A program made the translations under genes and the position numbers. This document shows positions 27,662-36,303 of a stretch of DNA of 64,000 nt, piece after piece; position 1 is the stretch's first letter; each line of letters starts with the position of its first letter. The notes under the pieces are model-generated. The model searched no databases and was not told the DNA's origin. It worked only from the letters and a program-made list of their open reading frames with translations. The DNA is taken from positions 3,720,001 to 3,784,000 of the forward strand of contig NZ_CP033381.1 of NCBI RefSeq assembly GCF_016865255.1, in the 5' to 3' direction. This DNA is from Methylomonas sp. LW13. Its GTDB lineage: Bacteria; Pseudomonadota; Gammaproteobacteria; Methylococcales; Methylomonadaceae.

Positions 27662-30019
27662 TCAGTCTTTCAGCAGCTGATCGCCTATCGGTAACTGCCG
27701 GATCCGCTGCCCGGTGGCGGCAAAAATCGCATTACACAGTGCCGGCGCAATCGGAGGCACGCCCGGTTCGCCAACCCCGCCCAGGGGCGTATCGAATTCG
27801 GCGGGCGGCAGCAGATGCACTTTGATTTCGCGTGGCGCGTCATCGATGCGCGTGAGTTGATAAGCATGAAAATTGTCTTGCTGCACGGCGCCGTTTTTAA
27901 AACTGATTTCACCGAGCGTCGCCAAGCTGACACCCATGACACAAGCCCCCTCGATCTGCGCACGAATCCGCTCCGGATTGACTTGCGGTCCGCAATCCAC
28001 CGCCACATCGACTCTAGGGATGCTTAATTTGCCGGCCTCATCCACCGCCACTTCCACGACGACAGCCACATAAGTCACAAAGCTGTAATGCGCGGCCAAC
28101 CCCAAGCCATGGCCTTTGGGCAACTGCCGGCCCCAGCCGGCTTCGCGAGTGGCCGTCTCGATCACGCGGCGCAGACGGCCGGTATCGACCGGGTAAAGCG
28201 CCGGCGATTCGCCGTGGTTCCAGGTGTCATTTAAACTGGTCGGATCGATCCGCCGGGCCGGACCGATTAAATCCAGCAGAAAATCCCGATGATCGCGGCC
28301 GGCCGCGGTCGCCATTTCCGCCACAAAGGACTGCACGGCAAACGCATGCGGAATATTGGATACCGAGCGAAACCAGCCGATACGGGTATGCGCGGCGGCC
28401 GGCGGATTTTCGATGCGCAGATTGTCGATGGCAAACGGCACGTTAATCACGCCCATCCCCAATTCCACCGGCATCTGTTGCTTGCTGTCCGGTCCGAAAG
28501 TAGATGAAATGCTCGGTGCCGCAGTTCTGTGCAGCCAGGCTATCGGTTTGCCTTGCGCATCCAAACCCGCTTCCAAGCGTTCCAAGGACACGGTATGGAA
28601 ATAGGCATGATGCAGATCGTCCTCGCGGGTCCAGGTCACTTTCACCGGTTTGCCTTGCATCGCTTGCGATAACAAGGCCGCTTCGATGACGTAATCGGGC
28701 TTGGATTTACGGCCGAATCCACCACCCAGCAGCGTAACATTCACTGTCACCTTGTCTTCCGGCAGTTTTAGCCATTTCGCGACCTTATCCCGGGTTAACT
28801 GCGGCGCCTGGGTACAAGTCCAGATTTCGCAATGGCCCTTGACGATACGTGCCGTCGCTGCCGGCGGTTCCATCGGCGCTTGCGCCAGATGCGGTAAATA
28901 ATATTCCGCTTCCAGGCGTTTGGCCGCGCCTTGCAAGGCAGCATCGACATCACCTTGTTGGCGCACCACTTTGCCTGGTTGACGGACTGCGGCTTCCAGT
29001 TCGGCTTTGTAAGCTAGAGAATCGTAGCTGGCGTGTTCGCCATTGTCCCACTCGATTTTTAAGGCGTTGCGGCCCTGAATAGCCGCCCAGGTGTTGCTGG
29101 CAATCACCGCGACGCCACCAAGCGGATTAAATTCGGCCGGTAGCGGACTGCTAGGTAGTTCCACGACCTTTACCACACCCGGCACCTTCAGTGCGGCGCT
29201 GGCATCAAATTTTAAAACTGTGCCGCCCAATACCGATGGCCGCGCCACGACGGCGTACAGCAGACCTTTCAGCTGGGTGTCTATGCCGTAAATGGCGCGT
29301 CCGGACACAATATCGCGGCCATCGTAAATGCCTTTCCGACCTTTACCGATGTAACGAAAATCCGCCGAATTCTTCAAACGCAAGCTGTCGCGGTCTGGCA
29401 CCGGCAATTTTGCCGCCGCTTTGGCTAATTCACCGTAGCCCAAGGTTTTGCCGCTGGGGACGTGCAATATCCGGTGTTGCTCGGCGCGGACTTCTGTTAC
29501 CGGCACGCGCCAACGCGCTGCCGCCGCAGCTTCCAGCATTTGTCTGGCAGCCGCGCCGACTCGGCGCATCGGCATGAAAAAGTGGCGCATGCTGCGTGAG
29601 CCGTCGGTGTCTTGATTACCAAAGCGCTTTTCGTCGCCGGGCGCCTGCACGACATGCACCCTGGACCAGTCGGCTTCCAGCTCGTCAGCCACCACCATCG
29701 GCAAGCTGGTGCGTATGCCCTGCCCCATCTCGGAACGGTGGCAGATGATATTGACCGCACCGTCGGCGGCAATGGCCACAAACACCAAAGGATTATCGAC
29801 CCAACCGTGCGGCATCGCATCGGCGCCAAACTTGCCGGCGGCTGCGGGCGCTGCGGCTTCGTCCGCCTTAAGCAAAGTAGGCAGGCCAACGGCCAACACA
29901 AAGCCGCTCAGAGCAAACTGCTTGATAAAGGTCCGGCGGCTGACGTTGTCAATCAAATAACCGTCGTCGGTATCGCTTTGCTCGGCATTGGCTTGCAGAA
30001 ATTCGGCTGAGTTTTTCAT
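27662..30019 (-). CDS. Xanthine-dehydrogenase-family molybdopterin subunit (IorB-like)
   Basis: 785 residues from the ATG at 30017-30019, which overlaps the iron-sulfur subunit stop (ATGA). Residues about 25-50 carry a twin-arginine signal ([19 protein letters not shown]), so the folded enzyme is exported. The large subunit has [41 protein letters not shown] and the C-terminal [18 protein letters not shown] with the conserved glutamate. It matches isoquinoline 1-oxidoreductase beta-like molybdenum hydroxylases, which oxidise aldehydes or N-heterocycles with water in the periplasm. True substrate unknown; the accessory cytochrome subunit seen in some relatives is absent. Confidence 0.92.
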   Translation of the reverse strand: MKNSAEFLQANAEQSDTDDGYLIDNVSRRTFIKQFALSGFVLAVGLPTLLKADEAAAPAAAGKFGADAMPHGWVDNPLVFVAIAADGAVNIICHRSEMGQGIRTSLPMVVADELEADWSRVHVVQAPGDEKRFGNQDTDGSRSMRHFFMPMRRVGAAARQMLEAAAAARWRVPVTEVRAEQHRILHVPSGKTLGYGELAKAAAKLPVPDRDSLRLKNSADFRYIGKGRKGIYDGRDIVSGRAIYGIDTQLKGLLYAVVARPSVLGGTVLKFDASAALKVPGVVKVVELPSSPLPAEFNPLGGVAVIASNTWAAIQGRNALKIEWDNGEHASYDSLAYKAELEAAVRQPGKVVRQQGDVDAALQGAAKRLEAEYYLPHLAQAPMEPPAATARIVKGHCEIWTCTQAPQLTRDKVAKWLKLPEDKVTVNVTLLGGGFGRKSKPDYVIEAALLSQAMQGKPVKVTWTREDDLHHAYFHTVSLERLEAGLDAQGKPIAWLHRTAAPSISSTFGPDSKQQMPVELGMGVINVPFAIDNLRIENPPAAAHTRIGWFRSVSNIPHAFAVQSFVAEMATAAGRDHRDFLLDLIGPARRIDPTSLNDTWNHGESPALYPVDTGRLRRVIETATREAGWGRQLPKGHGLGLAAHYSFVTYVAVVVEVAVDEAGKLSIPRVDVAVDCGPQVNPERIRAQIEGACVMGVSLATLGEISFKNGAVQQDNFHAYQLTRIDDAPREIKVHLLPPAEFDTPLGGVGEPGVPPIAPALCNAIFAATGQRIRQLPIGDQLLKD

Positions 30020-30483
30020 GATTGCACCTCTGGTAAACCGGCGGCCTGCTTGATCGCGGCGCGAATCCGCGGATAAGTGCCGCAACGGCATAGATTGCCG
30101 CTCATGGCTTTATCGATGTCGGCATCGCTGGGTTGCGGATGATTTTTGAGCAAAGCCGTAGCCGCCATCACTTGCCCGGCCTGGCAGTATCCGCATTGCG
30201 GCACGCCCAAATTCAACCAAGCGTCCTGGACTTTTTTACCGGTCTGATCCTGTTCTATCGCTTCGATAGTGACAATTTTTTTGCCCACCGCAGCCGAAAT
30301 AGGCGTGACACAAGCGCGCGTTGGCTCACCGTCGATATGCACCGTACAGGCGCCGCAGACTGCCATGCCGCAACCGTACTTGGTGCCGGTCAACCCTAAT
30401 TGGTCGCGCAGCGCCCAAAGCAGTGGTGTGTCAGCGGGCAGATTTATCTTGCGGCTTTTACCGTTGATATTGAGCGTTGTCAT
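30016..30483 (-). CDS. [2Fe-2S] subunit of molybdenum hydroxylase (IorA-like)
   Basis: 155 residues from the ATG at 30481-30483; an upstream in-frame start adds 15 unconserved residues. The plant-type [2Fe-2S] site is [17 protein letters not shown] with a later RAC. The second helical cluster site is [10 protein letters not shown] and [10 protein letters not shown]. It passes electrons from the molybdenum centre of the overlapping downstream gene product to an acceptor. It has no export signal and probably travels with the Tat-exported large subunit. Confidence 0.94.
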   Translation of the reverse strand: MTTLNINGKSRKINLPADTPLLWALRDQLGLTGTKYGCGMAVCGACTVHIDGEPTRACVTPISAAVGKKIVTIEAIEQDQTGKKVQDAWLNLGVPQCGYCQAGQVMAATALLKNHPQPSDADIDKAMSGNLCRCGTYPRIRAAIKQAAGLPEVQS

Positions 30484-30610
30484 GAGTTTTCTCGCTTCGG
30501 TCGGCGGTTGATAACGGCGCCGGCACATCCATCAGCAATATCGGCGCGATAGTTCGCAGCATGGTACACGGGCGGGATTGGGCAGTAAAGGCACTTGGCG
30601 TTGGAACAAA

Positions 30611-30637
30611 CTAAAACGCTGGTACATGGCGTTTTAG
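30611..30637. repeat. Perfect 9-bp inverted repeat
   Basis: CTAAAACGC and GCGTTTTAG flank a nine-base spacer. There is no T run on either side, so it may be an operator or RNA hairpin rather than a terminator. Confidence 0.5.
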
Positions 30638-30675
30638 TCATTTGGGGATAAAGAAACTACCAGGAATGATACTGA

Positions 30676-30717
30676 TGACGGGCCTCTAGCTATCTCCCGA
30701 CCTAGAGGCTTGCGTCA
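30676..30717. repeat. Two-part inverted repeat (candidate structured element)
   Basis: The outer arms TGACG/CGTCA (30676-30680, 30713-30717) and inner arms GCCTCTAG/CTAGAGGC (30682-30689, 30702-30709) form a 13-bp stem with small interior loop and an 11-base terminal loop. No gene explains it. Confidence 0.55.
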
Positions 30718-31018
30718 CCAGCACCACCCATGATTTGCACCAATCTCCGACAAGCTTGCGATACAAGAAGTCAGAAAATTAGCTTTTACTACATATGGAA
30801 AATATGAGGCTGCCGACTATCTTGTCTGATTGCTCTCACGGAAAAAATAAATTTTTCACTGCCCGCAACCTCATGAACTTAGGTTACCGCGGGTAATTTC
30901 ATAGTCAAGGTGACTTGGAAACAGAATTTATCGAAGGTAAAAAATATTAGCGCTACTTGAAAAAACTCTTGTTTTACCGTCTTCAATAACAAGGTTTTCT
31001 GTCCTGAAGCGCCATCGC

Positions 31019-31762
31019 TCAAGTAACTTTCGATTTAGCAAATAAAGCCGCGCCGACAATACCGGCCTGGTTTAGAAATGCCGCCGGCTTCACCGGCGTT
31101 TTTATGCCTATCTGCTCTTTGAATTTATCGAATTTTTTACTCGCGCCGCCGCCCAAAATAATCAAATCGGGCCAGAACAGTTTTTCCATCGTGTTTAGAT
31201 AAATGTTGAAACGGTTGCCCCAAGATTTCCAACCTAGGTCTTGCAGCTTTCGGGCAGCATCGGATGCGTAACGCTCGGCCTCCAGCCCATTTTCCAGATA
31301 CACGTGACCCAGTTCCGTATTGGGTAGCAGATGGCCATCGGTAAACAGCGCGGTTCCCAAACCGGTGCCGATAGTGATCAACAAAACCACGCCTTTTTGG
31401 TCGGCACCCTCGCCGAAATGCATTTCCGCAATCCCTGCCGCGTCCGCATCGTTTAAGTTGTGACACTCGCAGTTAGTGGCTGCTGAAAACAATTTATCGA
31501 TATTAGTGCCGATAAAGGCCTTGGAGATGTTGGCGGCCGTGCGCACCACGCCCTGTTGAATCGCGGCCGGAAAACCGCAGCCTATGGGTCCAGTCCAGCC
31601 AAAGTGCAATACCAATTGCGCCAGCACTGCGGCTACCGCCTCCGGGGTTGCCGGCTGCGGCGTATCGATCCGGTGCCGTTCGGAGACCAGTTCGCCCGTT
31701 AAGGTATCGACAATCGCACCTTTGATACCCGAACCGCCAATATCCACACCAAGAATTTGCAT
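31019..31762 (-). CDS. ppgK: Polyphosphate glucokinase
   Basis: 247 residues from the ATG at 31760-31762. It is a ROK-fold kinase: [15 protein letters not shown] phosphate motif, [41 protein letters not shown] with the catalytic aspartate, and [12 protein letters not shown]. The pattern TPQPATP through IGTN and NTELGH follows actinobacterial polyphosphate glucokinases closely. It should phosphorylate glucose with polyphosphate and possibly ATP in the cytoplasm. In a methanotroph this would recycle glucose released from glycogen or sucrose. It is a lone gene. Confidence 0.9.
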   Translation of the reverse strand: MQILGVDIGGSGIKGAIVDTLTGELVSERHRIDTPQPATPEAVAAVLAQLVLHFGWTGPIGCGFPAAIQQGVVRTAANISKAFIGTNIDKLFSAATNCECHNLNDADAAGIAEMHFGEGADQKGVVLLITIGTGLGTALFTDGHLLPNTELGHVYLENGLEAERYASDAARKLQDLGWKSWGNRFNIYLNTMEKLFWPDLIILGGGASKKFDKFKEQIGIKTPVKPAAFLNQAGIVGAALFAKSKVT

Positions 31763-31988
31763 AAAATATCCTGAAAGTTTGCCATGCAGATTAGACATTC
31801 TAGGCGAAGAGCAGCTAAGAGCTTAGAAAATTTTCCGTCAAAATGATCGGCAAACAAAGGTTGCAGCTATCGATTTCCGGTGTTGAGTAATTGATGAATC
31901 AGGTAACCGTGGTCAATTATTAGCCAATTTACGAGCGCCTGCTTAAATACAGCAACTTGCGCTAACTTTTACCAGCCTACCAACAAGC

Positions 31989-32011
31989 TTATCCACAGTT
32001 TTTGTGGAAAA
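31989..32011. promoter_or_regulatory. Pair of inverted DnaA boxes
   Basis: TTATCCACA at 31989-31997 is a perfect DnaA box. TGTGGAAAA at 32003-32011 is a second box (TTTTCCACA) on the other strand, five bases away. They also make a 6-bp hairpin. dnaA/dnaN are not nearby and the region is not strongly AT-rich, so this is unlikely to be oriC itself. Confidence 0.55.
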
Positions 32012-32086
32012 CCCCGATCAGCGCCGACAACACTAACACGCAAAAGCTGTTGCCAAAGCAATTACCGGATTATGTACCCGGATTTC

Positions 32087-32095
32087 TGTTATAAA
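32087..32095 (+). promoter_or_regulatory. Extended -10 promoter for the 24-codon gene
   Basis: TGTTATAAA is an extended -10 element (TG-N-TATAAA). A start of transcription near 32102 would give a leader of about 29 bases with the AGGAG ribosome site at 32120-32124. No good -35 is seen, as is common for extended -10 promoters. Confidence 0.5.
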
Positions 32096-32130
32096 TGCCG
32101 CACAACAATAAAGATAACCAGGAGTACAAA

Positions 32131-32205
32131 ATGATTACAGTGACAATTTACCTCTTAACCATGTTTTTTGCCGGCTACGCGATTTACCACGTACGGAGCA
32201 AATAG
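32131..32205 (+). CDS. 24-residue membrane peptide
   Basis: ATG at 32131 follows AGGAG by six bases. The product has a hydrophobic core (about residues 2-19, ITVTIYLLTMFFAGYAIY) and a basic tail HVRSK. It would span the inner membrane once with the C terminus inside or outside unknown. Size and shape resemble small stress or toxin peptides and small respiratory-complex subunits. It faces a convergent candidate small RNA whose terminator begins 14 bases past its stop. Coding status rests on ribosome site, promoter and hydrophobic pattern. Confidence 0.6.
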   Translation: MITVTIYLLTMFFAGYAIYHVRSK

Positions 32206-32219
32206 CCCGTCATGTAGAT

Positions 32220-32295
32220 AAAAAAAAGCCTCTACCGAATACCACGATAGAGGCTATAGAGTGTGCAGTGCCGGAGTCACTGCTTACGAGGGAGG
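32220..32295 (-). ncRNA. Candidate small RNA with intrinsic terminator
   Basis: On the minus strand, TTGGAC (32324-32329) and TTTATG (32301-32306) are 17 bases apart and place a start near 32294. The transcript would begin with a free ACCTCCCTCG segment and then a hairpin GCAGTG/CACTGC. It ends in the terminator stem AGCCTCTA/TAGAGGCT (32227-32255) followed by a run of T residues (A run at 32220-32227). The CCTCCC segment is complementary to Shine-Dalgarno sequences. Length about 75 bases. No expression evidence is available. Confidence 0.5.
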
Positions 32296-32643
32296 TCACA
32301 CATAAAACATAAAGCACTAGCGGGTCCAACAAAAATCAAAGTTCTGAAAATTCGCAGCAGCGAACGACAGCGTAGATATAACCAACTCATCCATCGAAAA
32401 GTTCCAAATACCCACAGTAAACTGAGGATAGGTAATACTGTTTTTCCTAAGCTTACCTGAAGCGTTTATCTACTCTGCATCAAGCGTTTGCAGTGGCTCT
32501 AAACTACGGCTTCACTATAATCCCCTGTCGAAAATTTACAATTAGCCATTTAAGTTATTCATAATTCCCTTTTCATAAACAATAAAACGGGAACTATCGC
32601 TGGAATAACCTATCAAGATCGTTTTTGTCCCTGCCGCCCAGAA

Positions 32644-32847
32644 AGCGGGAATGTGGCGAGATCACCCTACCTTTTTTAGCATTCGCCCCCTTGCTTCCGC
32701 CACATCCGCTGGTAGATTGCGGAGTGCTAAATTTGTTGATTCCTGAAACACGTTCCGTCCTCAGAGGGGTGCTTGATAGCCCGTAATCCCCTTCGATGCG
32801 AGTTTCTCGCCAACTGCGCGAGTCCCGCATCGCGAGGGGACTTTTTT
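32644..32847 (+). ncRNA. Candidate pseudoknotted RNA ending in a terminator
   Basis: Stem 1 pairs AGCGG-GA-ATGTGGC (32644-32657) with GCCACATCCGCT (32699-32710). Stem 2 pairs TTTAGCATTC (32675-32684, inside the stem 1 loop) with GAGTGCTAAA (32722-32731), giving an H-type pseudoknot order. Downstream, three nested arms (CCCCT/AGGGG, GATGCG/CGCATC, CTCGC/GCGAG, 32788-32839) form a strong hairpin followed by six T residues. AGGGG at 32765-32769 could compete for the CCCCT arm. It could be a leader RNA of the operon starting at 32975 or an independent RNA. Family not recognised. Confidence 0.45.
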
Positions 32848-32974
32848 GCGTAAGCGAATGTAAACTGCGCAAACATTGTGAAAATAAAAAACAAATCAAT
32901 ACAGACCTGCAGGGCTATTGAGTCGCCAGCCTGGATAAAACAAACTCGCTAACACCACTTCCCGGAACAGCCTC

Positions 32975-33391
32975 ATGAATAGCCAACACGAATTCACGCT
33001 ACTTTACGACGGTCGCTGCCCCATTTGCCGGAAGGAAGTGAACTGGTTACAGTCGCGAAACAAGCATAACAAGCTGGGTTTGCAAGATATTCATGCCGAG
33101 GGGTTTAATCCGGCGGACTATGGTAAATCGCTGGACGAATTGATGGCGGAAATCCATGGGGTGAACCCCGATGGCCGCGTAATTAAGGGCATGCCGGTGT
33201 TTTACTCTGCTTACAGCGCTGTCGGCCTGGGATGGCTGATTGCACCCACCCGCTGGCCTCTGCTAAAACCGCTGTTTGACCGTCTGTATGCAGGGTTTGC
33301 CCGGCACCGTTTACGTTTAGGTACTTTGTTTGGCGCCAAACCCTGCCAAGATGCCAGTTGCAGCATTCGCTCCGGTCATGGAAAAACATGA
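32975..33391 (+). CDS. DCC-family thiol-disulfide oxidoreductase
   Basis: 138 residues. The N-terminal LLYDGRCPICRKEVNWL has the DUF393 signature D-x(2)-C15-x(2)-C18, followed by a helical body and basic C terminus. These small thioredoxin-related proteins are thought to exchange disulfides, but substrates are mostly unknown. The next gene, encoding a SOUL lipoprotein, begins 24 bases downstream on the same strand, and a CbiX-like gene follows, so the three may form an operon. Confidence 0.88.
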   Translation: MNSQHEFTLLYDGRCPICRKEVNWLQSRNKHNKLGLQDIHAEGFNPADYGKSLDELMAEIHGVNPDGRVIKGMPVFYSAYSAVGLGWLIAPTRWPLLKPLFDRLYAGFARHRLRLGTLFGAKPCQDASCSIRSGHGKT

Positions 33392-33415
33392 CCCTATTTG
33401 ACAAGACTCGTTTAC

Positions 33416-34033
33416 ATGAAAAACCCCTTAGCACTACTCGGCAGCCTGATTTTGACTGGATGTACGGTGATGGGCATTAGAAGCAGCGCGGAACCGCAAT
33501 ACCAATTGCTCTCGGAACAGGGAGACGTGCAAATCAGGCAATATCCTCCCTTATTGATTGCCGAAACCGTGATCGACGCCGATTACGCGCAAGCCGGCAA
33601 TATCGGTTTCAATCGCTTGGCCGGCTATATTTTTGGTGGGAATCAGCAAAAGCAACAGATGGCCATGACCGCCCCGGTGTTTCGGGAAAATGCCGGCGAA
33701 CACATCGCGATGACCGCGCCAGTGTTACAGCAGGCAGTCGATAATAAATGGACGATGGCTTTTGTGATGCCGGACGGTTACAGTCTCGAAACCTTACCAA
33801 CGCCAATCGATCCCCAAGTGACTATCAAAGCTTTACCCGCGAAAAAAGTCGCGGTGTTGCGCTATTCCGGCAGTCTGACTTTGGAAAAAATTAACGAAAA
33901 AAGCCGCCTCTTGATGGCCTGGATCGAACAACAACAGCTCACTGCCTTATCTGCCGCGCGTTCGGCGGCCTATGATCCGCCTTGGACTTTACCTGCCTTA
34001 CGCCGCAATGAAATTCATATCGACATCGAATAA
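33416..34033 (+). CDS. SOUL-family heme-binding lipoprotein
   Basis: 205 residues from the ATG at 33416; an upstream GTG/ATG frame extension has no signal sequence. The lipobox LTGC (C16) follows a hydrophobic signal, so the protein should be anchored to the inner or outer membrane. The SOUL/HBP domain shows YQLLSEQGDVQIRQYPPLLIAET, FNRLAGYIFGGNQQKQQMAMTAPVF and FVMPDGYSLETLPTP. Eukaryotic members bind heme or porphyrins; bacterial copies are poorly studied. The link to a CbiX-like chelatase gene next door supports tetrapyrrole handling. Confidence 0.9.
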   Translation: MKNPLALLGSLILTGCTVMGIRSSAEPQYQLLSEQGDVQIRQYPPLLIAETVIDADYAQAGNIGFNRLAGYIFGGNQQKQQMAMTAPVFRENAGEHIAMTAPVLQQAVDNKWTMAFVMPDGYSLETLPTPIDPQVTIKALPAKKVAVLRYSGSLTLEKINEKSRLLMAWIEQQQLTALSAARSAAYDPPWTLPALRRNEIHIDIE

Positions 34034-34042
34034 GGCATTCCG

Positions 34043-34408
34043 GTGACACATTTGTTAGTGGTGGCACACGGCAGCCGTCGGGAGGATTCCAACCTTGAGA
34101 TTCGCGAGCTGATAGAAAAACTGCGGCTGATGACTACTCGCTTCGCGGCAATAGACTGTGCTTTTCTGGAAATCGCCGAACTGACTGTCGCGCAAGGCTT
34201 ACGCCAACAAATAGCCCAGGGCGCGCGGCAGATTGTCGTGATGCCTTATTTCCTGTCAGCGGGACGCCACGTCAGCATCGATATTCCCGAACAAGTGCAA
34301 AGGATACGCGACACACATCCGCAAATCGACATACGTATTGCCAACCATTTGGGCGCCACGGAAAAAATCGGCGGCATAGTACTCGATCTGGCCAGTTTGG
34401 CTATTTGA
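34043..34408 (+). CDS. cbiX: CbiX-type sirohydrochlorin chelatase (short form)
   Basis: 121 residues from a GTG at 34043, nine bases after the SOUL gene. LLVVAHGSRREDSN carries the active-site histidine of class II chelatases, and IVVMPYFLSAGRHVSIDIPEQV the second conserved histidine. This is the length of the short CbiX/SirB-like proteins, which insert cobalt, nickel or iron into sirohydrochlorin as homodimers. Metal specificity cannot be read from sequence. It could serve siroheme or cobalamin synthesis. Confidence 0.88.
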   Translation: MTHLLVVAHGSRREDSNLEIRELIEKLRLMTTRFAAIDCAFLEIAELTVAQGLRQQIAQGARQIVVMPYFLSAGRHVSIDIPEQVQRIRDTHPQIDIRIANHLGATEKIGGIVLDLASLAI

Positions 34409-34616
34409 ACACGGCATTTGCGCATCAATTTCACTGCCGCGAGCAGCCGTTCAATCAGGCTAGCGCCGGTTTCCTAACCTTAAACCAGTAACCGTGATAG
34501 ACTGCCCGCTGAAAGTTCATCTTCAATATGTAATTCCCTTAGTCCCCGGGCGGACATCGCGACAGCAGTACTGCCGAACCCAGATTTCTCCCCTTATTTT
34601 CCCCATTGAGACCTTA

Positions 34617-35756
34617 ATGCCATTTTCCAATCTCGGTTTATCCGAGGCTTTAATAAAAGCTATTGCCGATTCCGGCTACACCACCCCTACACCTATTCAA
34701 AGTAAAGCCATACCCGCCGTGTTAACAGGCCGAGACTTACTGGCCGCCGCGCAAACCGGCACCGGCAAGACCGCCGGCTTTACCTTACCGATCTTGCACC
34801 GTTTGGCGCAAACCGACTATGGCCGCAATCGGCCCGTGCGCGCCCTGATCTTGACGCCCACACGAGAGTTGGCCGCGCAAGTTGCCGAATCCGTTGCCAA
34901 ATACGGAGCGCATCAACAACCGCGCTTAAAATCCGAAGTCGTATTCGGCGGCGTGAAGATCAATCCACAAATGATGCGCTTGCGCGGCGGCGTGGACATT
35001 CTGACCGCAACGCCGGGTCGTCTGCTGGATTTGGTCAGTCAAAACGCCGTAAAACTGGATAAAGTGGAAATGTTGGTGCTGGACGAAGCTGACCGCATGT
35101 TGGACATGGGCTTTATCAAAGACATTCGCAAAATCCTGGCCATGCTGCCGAAAAAACGCCAAAACCTGTTGTTTTCCGCGACTTTTTCCGCCGATATTCG
35201 CAAGTTAACCGGCGATTTGCTGGTTAATCCGGTCAAAATTGAAGTGGCCGTCGAAAACGCTGCTGCCGACCTGATCGATCAACGGGTTTATACCGTCAGT
35301 AAAACCGCGAAAACCGCCTTGTTGACCCATCTGGTGAAAACCAAAGACTGGCAGCAAGTATTAGTGTTCACCAGTACCAAGCACGGCGCGAATAAACTCA
35401 CCGAAAAGCTCAACATCGCCAATATCAAAGCCGCGGCGATTCACGGTAATAAAAGCCAGGGCGCCAGAACCAGCGCTTTGGCCGGTTTCAAAGCCGGTGA
35501 CATTCGCGTGTTGGTCGCGACCGACGTGGCAGCACGCGGCATCGATATTGCCCAATTGCCGCATGTGGTGAATTTTGAATTACCGCGCTCGTCCGCCGAT
35601 TATGTACACCGCATCGGCAGAACCGGCCGCGCCGGACAAAACGGCCAGGCGGTTTCGCTGGTATCGCAAGACGAATATCAGGCCTTGCGTCTGGTGGAAA
35701 AACTGATAGGTCTGCAAATCCCCCGAGAGCAGGTAGACGGCTTCGCGGCCGCTTAA
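34617..35756 (+). CDS. rhlE: DEAD-box RNA helicase (RhlE-like)
   Basis: 379 residues from the ATG at 34617; an upstream in-frame start adds 41 residues without similarity. All helicase motifs are present: Q motif [67 protein letters not shown] and [10 protein letters not shown]. It lacks the long basic C-terminal tail of many RhlE proteins, ending soon after domain 2. It unwinds RNA with ATP, with roles in ribosome assembly and mRNA turnover, often at low temperature. Confidence 0.92.
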   Translation: MPFSNLGLSEALIKAIADSGYTTPTPIQSKAIPAVLTGRDLLAAAQTGTGKTAGFTLPILHRLAQTDYGRNRPVRALILTPTRELAAQVAESVAKYGAHQQPRLKSEVVFGGVKINPQMMRLRGGVDILTATPGRLLDLVSQNAVKLDKVEMLVLDEADRMLDMGFIKDIRKILAMLPKKRQNLLFSATFSADIRKLTGDLLVNPVKIEVAVENAAADLIDQRVYTVSKTAKTALLTHLVKTKDWQQVLVFTSTKHGANKLTEKLNIANIKAAAIHGNKSQGARTSALAGFKAGDIRVLVATDVAARGIDIAQLPHVVNFELPRSSADYVHRIGRTGRAGQNGQAVSLVSQDEYQALRLVEKLIGLQIPREQVDGFAAA

Positions 35757-36062
35757 CTTATGTCAATCCCCGCTCGCCCCCAGATCACGTTGGTGAGCGT
35801 GCAAAAACCTAGGATGCATCGCTGTTCCGTCAAGTGTTTTATCGACAGAACGGCGCGACATATTGGACTGCAATTCACCGCAGTAAAATCTTACCCGCAC
35901 TTGCCTGTCGGCTTTTCGCTGGTAGATTCTTGCTCGCAGTGGATTAGTTTCAATATTTCCTAGTTAATGCTCCCGCCAGCTCGATCAAAGCAATACAGCG
36001 CATCGTTGCTGAGCCGGCGGGAGCACTTTTATCCCTAATCAATGCACCAACAGAGGTTTATC
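35757..36062. other. Intergenic stretch after helicase gene
   Basis: A 67-codon frame at 35760-35963 lacks a ribosome site and a domain, so I leave it out. The main content is the long hairpin at 35969-36030. Confidence 0.45.
35969..36030 (+). terminator. Long hairpin terminator
   Basis: GCTCCCGCC-A-GCTC (35969-35982) pairs with GAGC-C-GGCGGGAGC (36011-36024), with inner pairing AGCAA/TTGCT. A short T run (36027-36030) follows, fitting the end of the helicase transcript. Confidence 0.7.
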
Positions 36063-36173
36063 ATGCCGTTCGCTCACCAACCACCTCCTCCTCGTCCCGG
36101 CTGGAATTATCAAAGCTATTTTTTAAATCAGTTGAACAAGCAAAAGCAGGCTAAGGAAGCTACGTCGGCTTAA
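36063..36173 (+). CDS. Small 36-residue proline-rich protein
   Basis: ATG at 36063 is preceded by AGAGG at nine bases. The product begins MPFAHQPPPPRPGWNYQSYF and ends in a lysine/glutamine-rich helix (NQLNKQKQAKEATSA). It has no signal or membrane segment. The gene lies directly after the helicase terminator, so it needs its own promoter. Composition could fit a short protein-binding peptide. Function unknown. Confidence 0.45.
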   Translation: MPFAHQPPPPRPGWNYQSYFLNQLNKQKQAKEATSA

Positions 36174-36303
36174 TAGCGATTTAAAATTTTACCGCGTGCC
36201 GGGTCAAAGGCATTTGGCCCCTGGCAAACTTGAGGCGAAAACTCAATGGAAAATTGCCGCCGGTCATGGTCAGCCTTCTTCTAGTGAAAACACGCCATGC
36301 AGG

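Larger units (their letters stand above)
30484..31018. other. 535-base intergenic stretch with several hairpins
   Basis: No coding frame with a ribosome site. Separate hairpins lie at 30611-30637, 30676-30717 and 30862-30893 (CCCGCAACCT paired with AGGTT and GCGGG, bulged). The last could end minus-strand transcripts from the glucokinase gene, though without a long T run. Confidence 0.55.
31763..32130. other. Intergenic region upstream of 24-codon gene
   Basis: Contains a 7-bp inverted repeat (TAATTGA at 31888-31894, TCAATTA at 31913-31919), the paired DnaA boxes at 31989-32011 and an extended -10 promoter at 32087-32095. No coding frame of its own. Confidence 0.55.
32206..32974. other. 769-base ORF-poor region with RNA candidates
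   Basis: Holds the candidate small RNA (32220-32295) and the candidate pseudoknotted RNA (32644-32847). A 101-codon minus-strand frame at 32594-32899 begins at a TTG without ribosome site and lies across the paired elements, so I treat it as non-coding. Nothing else is seen between 32330 and 32600. Confidence 0.5.

Noticed and set aside
31989-32011. Chromosome replication origin
   Set aside because: Only two DnaA boxes, no AT-rich unwinding region and no dnaA, dnaN or gidA nearby.
32594-32899. 101-codon minus-strand frame
   Set aside because: Starts at TTG without a ribosome site, has no recognisable domain, and lies across the dense inverted repeats at 32644-32839, which better explain the sequence.
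35760-35963. 67-codon frame after the helicase gene
   Set aside because: Starts three bases after the helicase stop but lacks a ribosome site or any recognisable motif.
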